64,000 bases of DNA from Acinetobacter sp. NIPH 298 (GCF_000369505.1 NZ_KB850055.1:682001-746000); one strand, 5' to 3'. Positions 54,042 through 62,710 are shown, counted from the first letter of the stretch. The notes: a model not told the origin generated them from the letters alone. Numbers and translations are program-made.

Positions 54042-55864
54042 ATCTCGAAGAAAATAACGAGCAGCCACCAGCAACATCTAAACCACCATCTGATTTTAAC
54101 GATCTACATGTTTTAGCGGGTTTAGGGGAAGTTCGTCGGCAGATCGAAACGGCAATTTCATCATCTGATTTTGCTTCTGCTGTTTCCCCGCACCCCTCAG
54201 TTTTAGCCGACCAGAATCTTGGGCAAATCTCGGAAAATCAGTCAAATATCGACAATTCCGATGATGGATTTAAATTAGATTATGCACCGCCAATGAATGG
54301 AAATTCTAAAACTGGTGAGCAGCTTGAAACGGGGAGTGGGGAGGATTTCAGGGTTCTTGATCCAAATAGTCCTACTGCTAAATTAAAAAATGCATTAGAG
54401 CGTTATGCAGTAATTGCATGTAGCAATGATGCATTTGATTTAAAAACTAAGCATAAATTCAAGATTTCATCTCTAAAACATACGTTGAGCAGTATCTATA
54501 AGAATTGGTATAGCCATGAAGATCGAAAAACGCTTGAAAAGGATGAGGTAGAAAAGATGCTTATTGATGGTGCTGGAGATATTGCGCCAACGATGAGTAA
54601 GAATTGTATTTTGCTGAAAGGTGAAACTTTTTTATACGACAAATCACTCAATCGAGTGGTGTCTTGGTCGGCTGCTCAATTGATGTATCCGCATGAATAT
54701 AAAAAATGGATTGAGAGTCCGCAACGTAGTGAAATTGATTATGAAAAGTTGATTTTCGATCCGACACGGAAAATTGATATTGATCCGCATTACATCAATA
54801 CGTTTGAGGGTTATCCAACTGGAATCTTATTAGATCAGGATCAGAATCCATTTGATTATAGTATTGTTCGTTCTAAATGCGCAGGCATCCTAAAAATGAT
54901 CTGGTGCTTATGCAATGGTGATTTAGATATAGAACGTTGGTTACTTCAATGGCTTGCATATCCAATTCAGAATGAAGGTCAAAAAGCTCATAGTGCTGTT
55001 TTGATGGCAAGTCATATTCAAGGATCAGGAAAGACGACGTTATTTGAAAAGGTCATGGGCGGTATTTATGGGAAATATCATCGAGTCATTACTTCTCAAG
55101 AATTGGAAAGTCCTCAATTTAATGGCTGGCTGAATAATGCTGCTTTCATCTTTGGTGAAGAAATTGCAACGAATGCTACGAAATACAACGTCACACCATA
55201 TTTGAATGCATTGATTACAGCCAAAAGCGTAACCATCAATGAAAAGCAACGTCCTCAAAAACAAGTGCCTGCTTATTTCAATATGGCATTTGCATCAAAT
55301 GAAAATATCCCATTCCCGCTACACGGTGAAGCAAGACGTTGGTTTGTGATTGCACCGCAAAGTAAATTGAATGAATCACTTAGCGAACAAGTCTATGCAG
55401 AGATTGCAGGGGATGGGCTGGATGCATTTTATACGTTTTTGCTTTCTTATCCGCTTGATGATTTTAAACATGACAAGCCGCCTTTGACTGATGCAAAAAG
55501 AGCGTTAATCAATGCAAGTAAACGATCTATCGAGGTTTTTATCGACGAGTGGTTATCGGGTGAAACCAAATATAAGCGAGTAAGTTGTAAGGCTAAGCAG
55601 CTCTATGATGCATACAAAGAGTGGGCATCATCAACACTGGAGCATAAATATTCATACCGTAAATTCACGGAGGATATGAAAAAGATAGAGGGTGTAGAAC
55701 TTTTAGAGAAGCAAAAGTGGAGGTATAAACTTGAGGAAGAACAATCATTAATCATTAAAATTGGTGATGTTCCTGAAGGAAGGACAGCTATTGATTGGTA
55801 TGGAGAGTGCGTAAATGAATTTGAAAAAGGTGTACCAAATGTGCTTGACAAACAAACGGCCTAA
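54038..55864 (+). CDS. SF3-type helicase (DUF5906/D5-like)
   Basis: 608 residues. The first 120 are low-complexity and polar. The C-terminal half holds Walker A GSGKTTLFEKVMGG (HIQGSGKTT), Walker B in AAFIFGEEIAT, and motif C around FNMAFASNENIPFPL, the arrangement of superfamily 3 helicases of phages and plasmids. A winged-helix-like C-terminal domain (YKRVSCKAKQLYDAYKEWAS) is typical of D5 helicases. With the primase encoded before it, this forms a primase-helicase pair equivalent to the single P4 alpha protein. Confidence 0.9.
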   Translation: MNLEENNEQPPATSKPPSDFNDLHVLAGLGEVRRQIETAISSSDFASAVSPHPSVLADQNLGQISENQSNIDNSDDGFKLDYAPPMNGNSKTGEQLETGSGEDFRVLDPNSPTAKLKNALERYAVIACSNDAFDLKTKHKFKISSLKHTLSSIYKNWYSHEDRKTLEKDEVEKMLIDGAGDIAPTMSKNCILLKGETFLYDKSLNRVVSWSAAQLMYPHEYKKWIESPQRSEIDYEKLIFDPTRKIDIDPHYINTFEGYPTGILLDQDQNPFDYSIVRSKCAGILKMIWCLCNGDLDIERWLLQWLAYPIQNEGQKAHSAVLMASHIQGSGKTTLFEKVMGGIYGKYHRVITSQELESPQFNGWLNNAAFIFGEEIATNATKYNVTPYLNALITAKSVTINEKQRPQKQVPAYFNMAFASNENIPFPLHGEARRWFVIAPQSKLNESLSEQVYAEIAGDGLDAFYTFLLSYPLDDFKHDKPPLTDAKRALINASKRSIEVFIDEWLSGETKYKRVSCKAKQLYDAYKEWASSTLEHKYSYRKFTEDMKKIEGVELLEKQKWRYKLEEEQSLIIKIGDVPEGRTAIDWYGECVNEFEKGVPNVLDKQTA

Positions 55865-56234
55865 ATCTAAGCTTTGCCATGGAAAAACAATAGCTTGTGA
55901 AGCTGTTCAGGTGAACGAGGGGAATGATAAAAACGCTCGTTCACCTAGTCATTCACCTAGCAAGTTATTGAATAATAAAAAGATAACTCTCTTAGGTGAA
56001 CGAGAGAACAACTTTTCACACGCGCACGTGGGAAATTATTTTTTTACTCTCTCTATTCTTAATTTATCTACCAATATTATTGCCATTATTTTTTTTATTC
56101 TCTTACGCGCGCGTATTTTTTTATTCACTCGTTCACTTTTAATAAATTTAAAAATAAAAACAAACACTTATCAGGTGAACGAGATAAAAATCTCATTCCA
56201 AACTCATTCACTCGTTCACCTGAAGGGCTAGCCA
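55865..56234. other. probable phage replication origin with iterons
   Basis: No convincing gene. Five exact copies of the 11-mer AGGTGAACGAG: forward at 55909, 55994 and 56173, inverted (CTCGTTCACCT) at 55936 and 56211, and a one-mismatch inverted copy at 56128, arranged in pairs. Between the second and third sets lies an AT-rich stretch (56035-56160) that could melt. The core GGTGAAC equals the first seven bases of the P4 alpha iteron GGTGAACAGA as I know it, and the neighbouring genes encode the same enzyme activities. Confidence 0.7.
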
Positions 56235-56708
56235 ATGGAAAAATTAATACGGTTATTGAATCCTAAAACTGTTAATTATGAAGCGATTAGAGTTGATAAT
56301 GCGTCTTCAGAAATGACAGCTCAGGACGTATTGCTTGCTATGAGTTTTGCTAAATTAACACCAATGCAGGAAAACTTGATTAAGTTGAAGTGTTTTAATG
56401 CGAATACGATGGGTAATGTAAGTTTATTTTCAAAAGCCTTGGTTGCCAAGTACGGACAAATATTTGCATTAAACAATGTCGATTTAAATTATCGCTTAAT
56501 TGTTATATCGGTTGCATTGATGGAGTTTTGTATGGTCACTGCTGAATATACACCGTCATGTCGTAATCGTGCTGTACTAGCTGGAGTGGAGTATAGAATC
56601 ATTCATCGATACTTAGGAAAGGTTATAACTATCATCTTTGAAGATTTAGAAAAGGAGTATGCAAATGCTGCTGAAAAGGTTTTTTTTCAGCTTAATAAAA
56701 CTAACTAA
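56235..56708 (+). CDS. phage protein in antiterminator position
   Basis: 157 residues, largely helical, with no motif I can assign with confidence. FAKLTPMQENLIKLKCF and CRNRAVLAGVEYRIIHRYL are amphipathic and basic. It is the last gene before a CI-type operator-promoter and a strong terminator, and the late genes follow. That is the place of the Q antiterminator in lambdoid phages. The assignment is positional only. Confidence 0.5.
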   Translation: MEKLIRLLNPKTVNYEAIRVDNASSEMTAQDVLLAMSFAKLTPMQENLIKLKCFNANTMGNVSLFSKALVAKYGQIFALNNVDLNYRLIVISVALMEFCMVTAEYTPSCRNRAVLAGVEYRIIHRYLGKVITIIFEDLEKEYANAAEKVFFQLNKTN

Positions 56709-56718
56709 TAATTAGTTA

Positions 56719-56747
56719 TTGACATTGGAACAAACTTGAGTTAGTTT
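56719..56747 (+). promoter_or_regulatory. third CI-like operator on a late promoter
   Basis: AACAAACTTGAGTTAGTT at 56729-56746 matches the right operator at 51570 in 17 of 18 positions. It overlaps a promoter with TTGACA (56719-56724) and a poor -10 (TAGTTT, 17-bp spacer). A palindrome AACTAATAATTAGTT lies just upstream at 56704. CI would silence this promoter in the lysogen. Confidence 0.65.
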
Positions 56748-56809
56748 TTCACATAATGAATAAGTGTAAGTTTTAAGTTTATCTCTGAGTCGTAAGACTC
56801 AATTTTCAA

Positions 56810-56851
56810 AGGGCTGTTTGTCTTCCTGTAGACATACAGCCCTCTTTTTTT
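56810..56851 (+). terminator. terminator right after the late promoter
   Basis: A 14-bp stem (AGGGCTGTTTGTCT / AGACATACAGCCCT, one mismatch) with a six-base loop and seven T residues. It lies about 60 bases after the promoter at 56719, so late transcripts would end here unless antiterminated. Confidence 0.9.
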
Positions 56852-56863
56852 GAGGTGTTTTAA

Positions 56864-57214
56864 GTGGACAGAGATAAGCATTGGAAAGAACATGAAGCAT
56901 CGGTGGCAAAGGCTGAGCGAGTCAGAGGGCTTGCTAGTACAAAAGGATTTAAAGATAAAGCTTGGAAAGCTGCTGTAGTTGAATATGTTTCTCAGAATTC
57001 CTTTTGTGAAGACTGCAAGCGTCGTGGTTATGTTTCGGTAGCTGAAATGGTAGGTCACAAGATAAACCCGAATACAGATCGGGTTTTATTTTGGGATAAG
57101 AATAATTGGCAATCACTTTGCAAGCCATGTCACACAAGATTGATTGCAGATATGCAGTTGGTGGTACAAGAGCCGATCTATACCACTACAGATTTATATT
57201 TGATAGAGGACTAG
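56864..57214 (+). CDS. HNH-type endonuclease, first copy
   Basis: 116 residues from GTG 56864 (GAGGTG upstream). The zinc Cys pairs are FCEDCKRRG and LCKPCH, with the His-metal site in VGHKINPN and Asn in NNWQSL, the HNH arrangement. Small phage HNH proteins next to terminase genes act in packaging-associated cleavage. A second HNH protein is encoded at 57428, an uncommon doubling. Confidence 0.82.
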   Translation: MDRDKHWKEHEASVAKAERVRGLASTKGFKDKAWKAAVVEYVSQNSFCEDCKRRGYVSVAEMVGHKINPNTDRVLFWDKNNWQSLCKPCHTRLIADMQLVVQEPIYTTTDLYLIED

Positions 57215-57216
57215 CT

Positions 57217-57441
57217 ATGGATGATAACTCGATTCTATTGGGTGATCCAGTTGTCTACCGTGACGATATCCAAGACTCAGATGAAATTGGGGTTGTCACA
57301 AATGCTTGTGTAAATAATTTCAAAGTTCTTTGGAATGATGAACCAAAATCTAAAACAGAAATCTATGAGCATCTGCGGCCTGCACGACAGGATGAAGTAG
57401 ATGCTCAATGCAGACAGGTAGATAAAAATGCGATTACCTAA
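57217..57441 (+). CDS. small phage protein of unknown function
   Basis: 74 residues from ATG 57217 with GAGGA seven bases ahead; the in-frame extension upstream is not supported. The sequence SILLGDPVVYRDDIQDSDEIGVVTN looks like a short beta-rich domain, perhaps KOW- or SH3-like, but no family is recognised. It overlaps the second HNH gene by 14 bases. Confidence 0.6.
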   Translation: MDDNSILLGDPVVYRDDIQDSDEIGVVTNACVNNFKVLWNDEPKSKTEIYEHLRPARQDEVDAQCRQVDKNAIT

Positions 57442-57736
57442 ACTTGGATCATCCAGCTTACCAACACTGCAAGGCAATCATCCAACATTACCAAAACCTG
57501 AAAAGAATTACGGCAAGGGTCGTGGAGGTCGCCAATGGCGGCGGATCAAACAACAGGTACATGAGCGTGATGAGTGGACATGTTGTCAATGTAGTCGCGT
57601 GACGATGGAGCTTGAATGTGACCACATCGTGAATACGGCTCAAGGTGGCACAGATGATATGAGTAATCTTCAATCATTATGCAAGCCATGCCATGACGCT
57701 AAATCATTAGAAGAAAGCAAGGCAGGTCAGCGATGA
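57428..57736 (+). CDS. HNH-type endonuclease, second copy
   Basis: 102 residues. Basic N-terminus (GKGRGGRQWRRIKQQVHERD) leads into WTCCQCSRV, the catalytic ELECDHIVNTAQGG, NLQSLCKPCH. This is the standard terminase-associated HNH endonuclease of HK97-type phages. Its LCKPCH end is the same as that of the first copy at 56864, otherwise the two differ. It ends on the start of the next gene (ATGA). Confidence 0.92.
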   Translation: MRLPKLGSSSLPTLQGNHPTLPKPEKNYGKGRGGRQWRRIKQQVHERDEWTCCQCSRVTMELECDHIVNTAQGGTDDMSNLQSLCKPCHDAKSLEESKAGQR

Positions 57737-58035
57737 ATAAAAATCAATTTAAGCAGGCTGCAATTGAGTTTCAATTGAGTGTTTATTCAATTAAACGTTT
57801 GCTGCCATTTGTGACATATAGCTTTGACAAAGTTTGCTTTATTGAGAAAGGTACAACGAAAGATCATGAGTTGGCTGCTACTGTTGTCAATGCAGCTTGG
57901 GATGCTTGGTTGGTCCAGCATCGAAAGCTTGGGACCAAAGACATGTTGATTATCCAGCAGGGCCAAGCATTTAATGAACAAAGCCAGAAGGTTAAGGATC
58001 TTGAATACAAATTGGGGTTAAACCATGAGCAATAA
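57733..58035 (+). CDS. phage protein of unknown function
   Basis: 100 residues beginning MNKNQFKQAAIEFQLSVYSI. The end is a likely coiled coil (NEQSQKVKDLEYKLG). No family recognised. Its ATG overlaps the HNH stop and its own stop lies inside the next gene, so the three are translationally coupled. Confidence 0.6.
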   Translation: MNKNQFKQAAIEFQLSVYSIKRLLPFVTYSFDKVCFIEKGTTKDHELAATVVNAAWDAWLVQHRKLGTKDMLIIQQGQAFNEQSQKVKDLEYKLGLNHEQ

Positions 58036-58312
58036 GATTGCGAAAATATCTATTCCAGATGGTCCTGCCGCATTAGGTACGGAAGTTACTTTGGCGGATG
58101 GATCAAAGATCGGTGGTATTGCATCAATTAAATTAGAGGCTGGTGTTGATAATCCGCGATGGACTGCAACACTTGAAATACATCCTAATTTTATTGAGCA
58201 GCTTCCATTTAGTGTTGAATTAACTTCTGTTGGTATCGGGATAATCGATGATCTAACTGATGAGCAATTTGATGCGATCTACAAGCGTCGAGAGGAACGG
58301 AAAAACAAATGA
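58025..58312 (+). CDS. phage protein of unknown function
   Basis: 95 residues. The sequence is beta-rich at first (ISIPDGPAALGTEVTLADGSKIGG) with ELTSVGIGIIDDLTDEQ later, ending in a charged YKRREERKNK. It resembles small phage proteins that flank terminases, but no function is known. The stop overlaps an ATG that begins a doubtful 52-codon frame. Confidence 0.6.
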   Translation: MSNKIAKISIPDGPAALGTEVTLADGSKIGGIASIKLEAGVDNPRWTATLEIHPNFIEQLPFSVELTSVGIGIIDDLTDEQFDAIYKRREERKNK

Positions 58313-58340
58313 TTGTCGTGGAACATTCTGATTATCTTGG

Positions 58341-58364
58341 AAATGCACCATGTTGGTGCATTTT
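58341..58364 (+). terminator. hairpin before the terminase genes
   Basis: A perfect 10-bp stem (AAATGCACCA / TGGTGCATTT) around TGT, followed by only four T residues. Probably a weak terminator that late transcription must pass. Confidence 0.6.
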
Positions 58365-58370
58365 CTGCAT

Positions 58371-58532
58371 GACGGGGGGTATCAAAAAATTCTTCAAAGG
58401 GTCTCAGCGGACACCGCCCTCCTATCTCATTTGTAAAAAATTTTTCTATTTTCAAAGAAGTAAATAAACTTTTTTAGAAAATAGATAAATTTCGGTAAAA
58501 ACTGTCAACATTTTGCGCTTAGGAGGTAAAAA
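58371..58532. other. non-coding region before terS, candidate cos site
   Basis: The GC-rich segment GGGTCTCAGCGGACACCGCC (58399-58418) stands out in AT-rich surroundings and is followed by 80 very AT-rich bases up to the terS ribosome site (AGGAGG at 58521). In HK97-type phages with an HNH gene, the cohesive-end site lies between HNH and terS. The exact cut cannot be seen here. Confidence 0.4.
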
Positions 58533-58994
58533 ATGGCTTTGACTCAAAAAAAGAAAGATTTTGCCCGCGCCAAGATGCAAGGCAAGTCAAATAAAGAATC
58601 TGCTGTGATGGCTGGCTATTCTGAGCGGTCAGCAGGGGCCAAAGGCAGTCAACTTGAGAATGATCCCGATGTTATTGCATATCTGGCGAGCCTGAATTCT
58701 CAGGGGGGCGGGGGGTTGGATGCTACGCCTTTGGGTGAAGCTGCTATTCAAGCAGAGTTCAAAGACATGGAGGATGTTAATAACTCTTTGGACTTTCTGC
58801 AATGGGTTTATAAGAATCCACGTCTTGACCGTAAAACTCGAATTGAAGCTGCAAAAGCTGCTTTACCTTATGAGTTCAGTAAGGTAGGTGAGTTGGGTGT
58901 AAAGGGTGAGCGTGAAGCTGCTGCGGGTGAGGTCGCTAAAAAGAGTAAATTTGCAACTGCCGATGAACAACGTAAACAACAAGTAGTGAGTTGA
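58533..58994 (+). CDS. terS: terminase small subunit
   Basis: 153 residues. The N-terminal helix-turn-helix (KKKDFARAKMQGKSNKESAVMAGYSERSAGAKGSQLENDPDV, about residues 5-47) is typical of small terminase subunits, which bind the packaging site. The rest is helical and oligomerising. AGGAGG precedes the ATG and the large subunit follows after one base. Confidence 0.9.
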   Translation: MALTQKKKDFARAKMQGKSNKESAVMAGYSERSAGAKGSQLENDPDVIAYLASLNSQGGGGLDATPLGEAAIQAEFKDMEDVNNSLDFLQWVYKNPRLDRKTRIEAAKAALPYEFSKVGELGVKGEREAAAGEVAKKSKFATADEQRKQQVVS

Positions 58995-58995
58995 T

Positions 58996-60684
58996 ATGTC
59001 TTCAATGTCCCCGATCTGGACAACAGCTTGCCCAGATTGGGAAAAGAGGATTTTAGCGAAAGAATCGCTAATCGCTTTTGAGCCGTTGTTTCCTGCTGAA
59101 GCTGATATGGCTTTACGTGTTTTTAAGGAATTGATTGTTGTTGATGTGACTGGAAAGCCAACAATTGGTGAGATCACAGCACAATGGGTATTTGATTTCG
59201 TTGCTGCAATTTTTGGTGCTTACGATTATCAGAGCAATCAGCGATTAATTACTGAATTTTTCTTGTTGATTAGTAAGAAAAATACTAAATCAACGATGGC
59301 AGCGGGCATCATGCTTACTGCGATTATTTTAAATAGTCGTGAAGCCGCTGAATTTATTATCATCGCACCGACAAAAAAAGTAGCAGATAACAGTTTTACA
59401 CCGCTTAAAAACATGATTCGGGCTGATCCTGAATTGAATGCTTTGTTTAGTGTTTCTGAGCATACAAGAACAATTACTCATCGTTCGACTAAAGCTGTTT
59501 TGATGGTTATTGCTGCTGAAACTGGATCAAGTGCAGGCGCAAAGGGTGCATTCATTTTGGTGGATGAGCTTTGGGTTTTTGGTGAACGTGCTAATGCTGA
59601 ATCCATGCTTGAGGAAGCAACAGGCGGTATGGCTTCTTTTCCTGAAGGATTTTTGATTTACCTATCGACTCAATCGGACAAGCCGCCTGCTGGAATTTTT
59701 AAGAAAAAATTGGATTACGCTCGTAAGGTGCGAGATGGTGAAATTGTTAATCCATCGTTTTTACCTGTTCTGTATGAGTTCCCGCAGGAAATAATTGATG
59801 ATGAAAGTTATCTGAATCCTGAATTTTTTTATGTCACAAATCCTAATCTTGGACGTTCAACTCATATCCGATTTTTAACCAATAAGTATGAACAGGCTCA
59901 GGAAAATGGTGATGAGTCTATTCAAATATTTTTAGCTAAGTATTTGAATATTGAAATCGGTTTAAATAAACGAGCCGATCGTTGGGCGGGTGCAGACTTT
60001 TGGCAATTATCAGCCTACAAGGATAAGTTATTCATCGAATCAATTCTTGATTTGAGTGAGCTTTGCACCGCTGGATTTGATGGTGGTGGGCTTGATGACT
60101 TGTTTGGTATGGCAGTAATTGGTCGGGATAAAAATGATCGATCAAAATGGTATTGCTGGAATAGAGCTTGGGCGCATCCAATTGTTTTAGAGCGTCGAAA
60201 AGATATTGCCCCAACGTTAAAAGATTTTCGTGATCAAGGTGATTTGGTCATTGTTGAAAATATTGGTGATGATGTGCATCAAGCAGCTCAGATTTGTAGG
60301 CGAATTTATGATGCTGGCAAGTTTCCTGAAAGGGCAGCAATAGGGCTAGATAAATTGGGGATGCCGTCTTTACAAGATGGATTACTTGAGCAGATTCCTT
60401 TTGAGCTTTTGATTGGTGTGCCTCAAGGATATCAATTATCAGGTTATGTACAAACAACTGAGCGAAAAGTGGCAGAGGGTAAATTTTTACATGCTGGACA
60501 ACCAATGATGAATTGGTGTGTGGGTAATGCAAAGGGTGTTTATCAGGGTAATGCGATGACGATCCGCAAGCAAGAATCGGGAAAAGCCAAAATTGATCCA
60601 TTGATTGCGATGTTTAACGGTGTAGCTTTGATGTCTATGAATCCAGAGCCTGCAACAAAGAAATACAACATCTATTTTGCATAA
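58996..60684 (+). CDS. terL: terminase large subunit
   Basis: 562 residues. The ATPase half has LLISKKNTKSTMAAGI in the Walker A position and FILVDELWVFG in the Walker B position with the catalytic Glu; the nuclease half has DGGGLDDLFG and later acidic residues (GLDKLGMP). It pumps DNA into the procapsid and cuts concatemers. The Walker A motif lacks the canonical GxxxxGKT and reads SKKNTKST, as in many HK97-type TerL proteins. Confidence 0.95.
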   Translation: MSSMSPIWTTACPDWEKRILAKESLIAFEPLFPAEADMALRVFKELIVVDVTGKPTIGEITAQWVFDFVAAIFGAYDYQSNQRLITEFFLLISKKNTKSTMAAGIMLTAIILNSREAAEFIIIAPTKKVADNSFTPLKNMIRADPELNALFSVSEHTRTITHRSTKAVLMVIAAETGSSAGAKGAFILVDELWVFGERANAESMLEEATGGMASFPEGFLIYLSTQSDKPPAGIFKKKLDYARKVRDGEIVNPSFLPVLYEFPQEIIDDESYLNPEFFYVTNPNLGRSTHIRFLTNKYEQAQENGDESIQIFLAKYLNIEIGLNKRADRWAGADFWQLSAYKDKLFIESILDLSELCTAGFDGGGLDDLFGMAVIGRDKNDRSKWYCWNRAWAHPIVLERRKDIAPTLKDFRDQGDLVIVENIGDDVHQAAQICRRIYDAGKFPERAAIGLDKLGMPSLQDGLLEQIPFELLIGVPQGYQLSGYVQTTERKVAEGKFLHAGQPMMNWCVGNAKGVYQGNAMTIRKQESGKAKIDPLIAMFNGVALMSMNPEPATKKYNIYFA

Positions 60685-60701
60685 TAGATTTCAGTTTTAA
60701 C

Positions 60702-60729
60702 AAGCGACCTTTTTAGGTCGCTTTTTTTT
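60702..60729 (+). terminator. terminator between terL and the protease
   Basis: An 8-bp stem (AAGCGACC / GGTCGCTT), six-base loop and eight T residues. It lies inside the late operon, so late transcription must be antiterminated or reinitiate here. Confidence 0.9.
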
Positions 60730-60743
60730 GGAGTTTTAAAAGT

Positions 60744-61367
60744 ATGAAGCTCGCTTATAGCTTGCTCAATATCAAGTCTATTGATGAAGAGCAGTGGATT
60801 ATTGAGGGGATCGCGACAACGCCTGCACCTGATCGAGTAGACGATATTGTTGAGCCTAAAGGTGCGCAATTTACTTTGCCAGTTCCTTTTCTTTGGCAGC
60901 ATTACCGAGAAAAGCCAATTGGTTATGTGATTGAGGCAACGATCACGGATGAAGGAATTAAGGTCAAAGTTCAATTGGTTAAACCAAGTGAAGTTGAGTC
61001 GCTTGAATTAAAAGAATTGCTTCAAAAGGCTTGGGACAGCATTAAAACAGGTTTGGTTCGTGGTATGTCGATTGGATTTAGTGCAATTGAGTACGTCGAA
61101 ATCTCAGGCACTTGGGGCATACGTTATACGAAGTGGGATTGGTTAGAGCTTTCCGCTGTGACAATTGCAGCAAATCAAGAGGCGACGATAACAAGTGTTA
61201 AATCGCTTTGTCAAAAAGAATTTTCTGAGAAGAAAACGGATACAGAGAAAGAAAAATCTGTGCCTTGTGTTAAGCCCGAAATAATTCAAACAGATAAGCC
61301 AAAAACATGTGGTGTAAAGCTGTTTGAAATATCTGAATCAAAATCTACTGGAGTAAAGTTCGCATGA
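60744..61367 (+). CDS. HK97-family prohead protease
   Basis: 207 residues. The catalytic His is in FLWQHYREK and the Ser in RGMSIGF, with the preceding DRVDDIVEP loop typical of this family; AVTIAANQEA forms a later conserved strand. It degrades the scaffold domain of the capsid protein during maturation. The last 50 residues (after residue 155) are charged and probably removed. It overlaps the capsid gene's ATG. Confidence 0.93.
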   Translation: MKLAYSLLNIKSIDEEQWIIEGIATTPAPDRVDDIVEPKGAQFTLPVPFLWQHYREKPIGYVIEATITDEGIKVKVQLVKPSEVESLELKELLQKAWDSIKTGLVRGMSIGFSAIEYVEISGTWGIRYTKWDWLELSAVTIAANQEATITSVKSLCQKEFSEKKTDTEKEKSVPCVKPEIIQTDKPKTCGVKLFEISESKSTGVKFA

Positions 61368-62692
61368 CTTTAAAAGAGCAAATTGCCAAAGCTCAGGCAG
61401 CGATTAATGAGCGTAAAAAGAAAATGGCTGCTTTAATGACTAAAGCTGCCACTGAAACTGGTGCAACTCCAGAAGGAGAAACAGAAACTGAAATTCAAGG
61501 TCTTGAGACGGAACTCAAAAATCTTGAATTAAATCTATCTCGTTTGCAAAACTTGGAAAAATCTCAAGCCCAATGGGGTGAAACTACAACTCCTGTAGCA
61601 GGTGATACTCCAGAGCAAGGTGCTGGTTCAACACAAGGGCAAAATGTGATTGTCGAATCTAACCTTGAGAAAGGGATTGGATTTGCTTTAATGGCTAAAG
61701 CTTTGACTGTAGCTGCACACAGTAAGGGTGGTGTGACTGCAAGTGAAGTTCTTGAATCTTGGAATGCGCCTGATGTAGTTAAAAATGCATTGCGTCAAAA
61801 GGCTTTGATTGGTTCGACCACAAATGTGGATTTTGGTGCGGCATTAGTTGATTACCAGAATTTAACAAGTGAGTTTATTGAGTTGGTCCGTAAAAAAACG
61901 GCTGTCGATGAGCTTGCTTCCAAAATGCGCCAAGTGCCTTTTAACATTAAAATGCCAAAACAAAATAGTGCTGTAAGCGTTGGTTGGGTAGGTGAAACGA
62001 AGCGTAAACCAACAACAAACCCGACCTTTGGCTCAGTAACTTTGTCTAAATCTAAGGTTGCTGGAATTGTATTATTATCAGAAGAATTAGTGCGGTGGTC
62101 TAATCCAAAAGCTGATCGTTTAGTTCGTGACGATTTCGTTGAATCAACTGCTCAATTTATTGATGCTGACTTTTTTGATCCAACAAAAACTGAAACAGAT
62201 GAAAGTCCTGCATCTGTTTTAAATGGTGTCACAGCTATTCCGAGTTCTGGTAACACTCCAGCTCAAATTGAAGCGGATTTGGTAGCTTTGATGGAATCTG
62301 TAACGAATGCGGGTGGAACATTAGCTGGAGCGACATGGGTAATGTCTGAAACCCGTGCTGCAAAACTTAGTACCTTGCGTGATGCATTAGGCAAGAAGTA
62401 TTTTGAAGAAATGAATATTACTGGATCACGTTATCTTTATACTTTGCCTGTTCTAGTTTCATCAGGTTGTGATGATAAAATTGTTTTGGTTCTACCAAAT
62501 CAGATCATGATTGCTGATGATGAGTTCATGGATTTTGCAGTTAGTACAGAGGCTAGTATTAATCTCGGTACTGATGCTGATCCGCAATGGGTAAATCTGT
62601 TTGAGCAAAACTTAATGGCAATTCGAGCTGAACGTTTTATTCGTTGGAAAAAGCGACAAGATTTTGCTGCTGGTTATATTCAATATTCTTAA
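61364..62692 (+). CDS. major capsid protein, HK97 fold
   Basis: 442 residues. The first roughly 65 residues form a coiled coil (LKEQIAKAQAAINERKKKM, ETELKNLELNLSRLQ), the delta-type scaffold region removed by the protease. The HK97-fold core begins near residue 105, with NVDFGAALVDYQNL and RKKTAVDELASKMR, followed by the E-loop and P-domain. A terminal beta-rich part (QNLMAIRAERFIRWKKRQDF) ends the chain. It follows the protease gene with a four-base overlap. Confidence 0.94.
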   Translation: MTLKEQIAKAQAAINERKKKMAALMTKAATETGATPEGETETEIQGLETELKNLELNLSRLQNLEKSQAQWGETTTPVAGDTPEQGAGSTQGQNVIVESNLEKGIGFALMAKALTVAAHSKGGVTASEVLESWNAPDVVKNALRQKALIGSTTNVDFGAALVDYQNLTSEFIELVRKKTAVDELASKMRQVPFNIKMPKQNSAVSVGWVGETKRKPTTNPTFGSVTLSKSKVAGIVLLSEELVRWSNPKADRLVRDDFVESTAQFIDADFFDPTKTETDESPASVLNGVTAIPSSGNTPAQIEADLVALMESVTNAGGTLAGATWVMSETRAAKLSTLRDALGKKYFEEMNITGSRYLYTLPVLVSSGCDDKIVLVLPNQIMIADDEFMDFAVSTEASINLGTDADPQWVNLFEQNLMAIRAERFIRWKKRQDFAAGYIQYS

Positions 62693-62710
62693 CCCATTTT
62701 TTTGTCTATC

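Noticed and set aside
55815-56231. 138-codon rightward open frame starting inside the helicase gene
   Set aside because: It runs over the iteron region, has no ribosome site, and its product is low-complexity and AT-driven. The repeats explain the DNA better.
56741-57058. 105-codon leftward frame across the late promoter and terminator
   Set aside because: It lies antisense to the HNH gene and regulatory elements, and no ribosome site precedes it.
58309-58467. 52-codon frame starting with an ATGA overlap after the 95-aa gene
   Set aside because: It covers a terminator-like hairpin and the candidate cos segment, and its product has no plausible composition. Start overlap alone is not enough.
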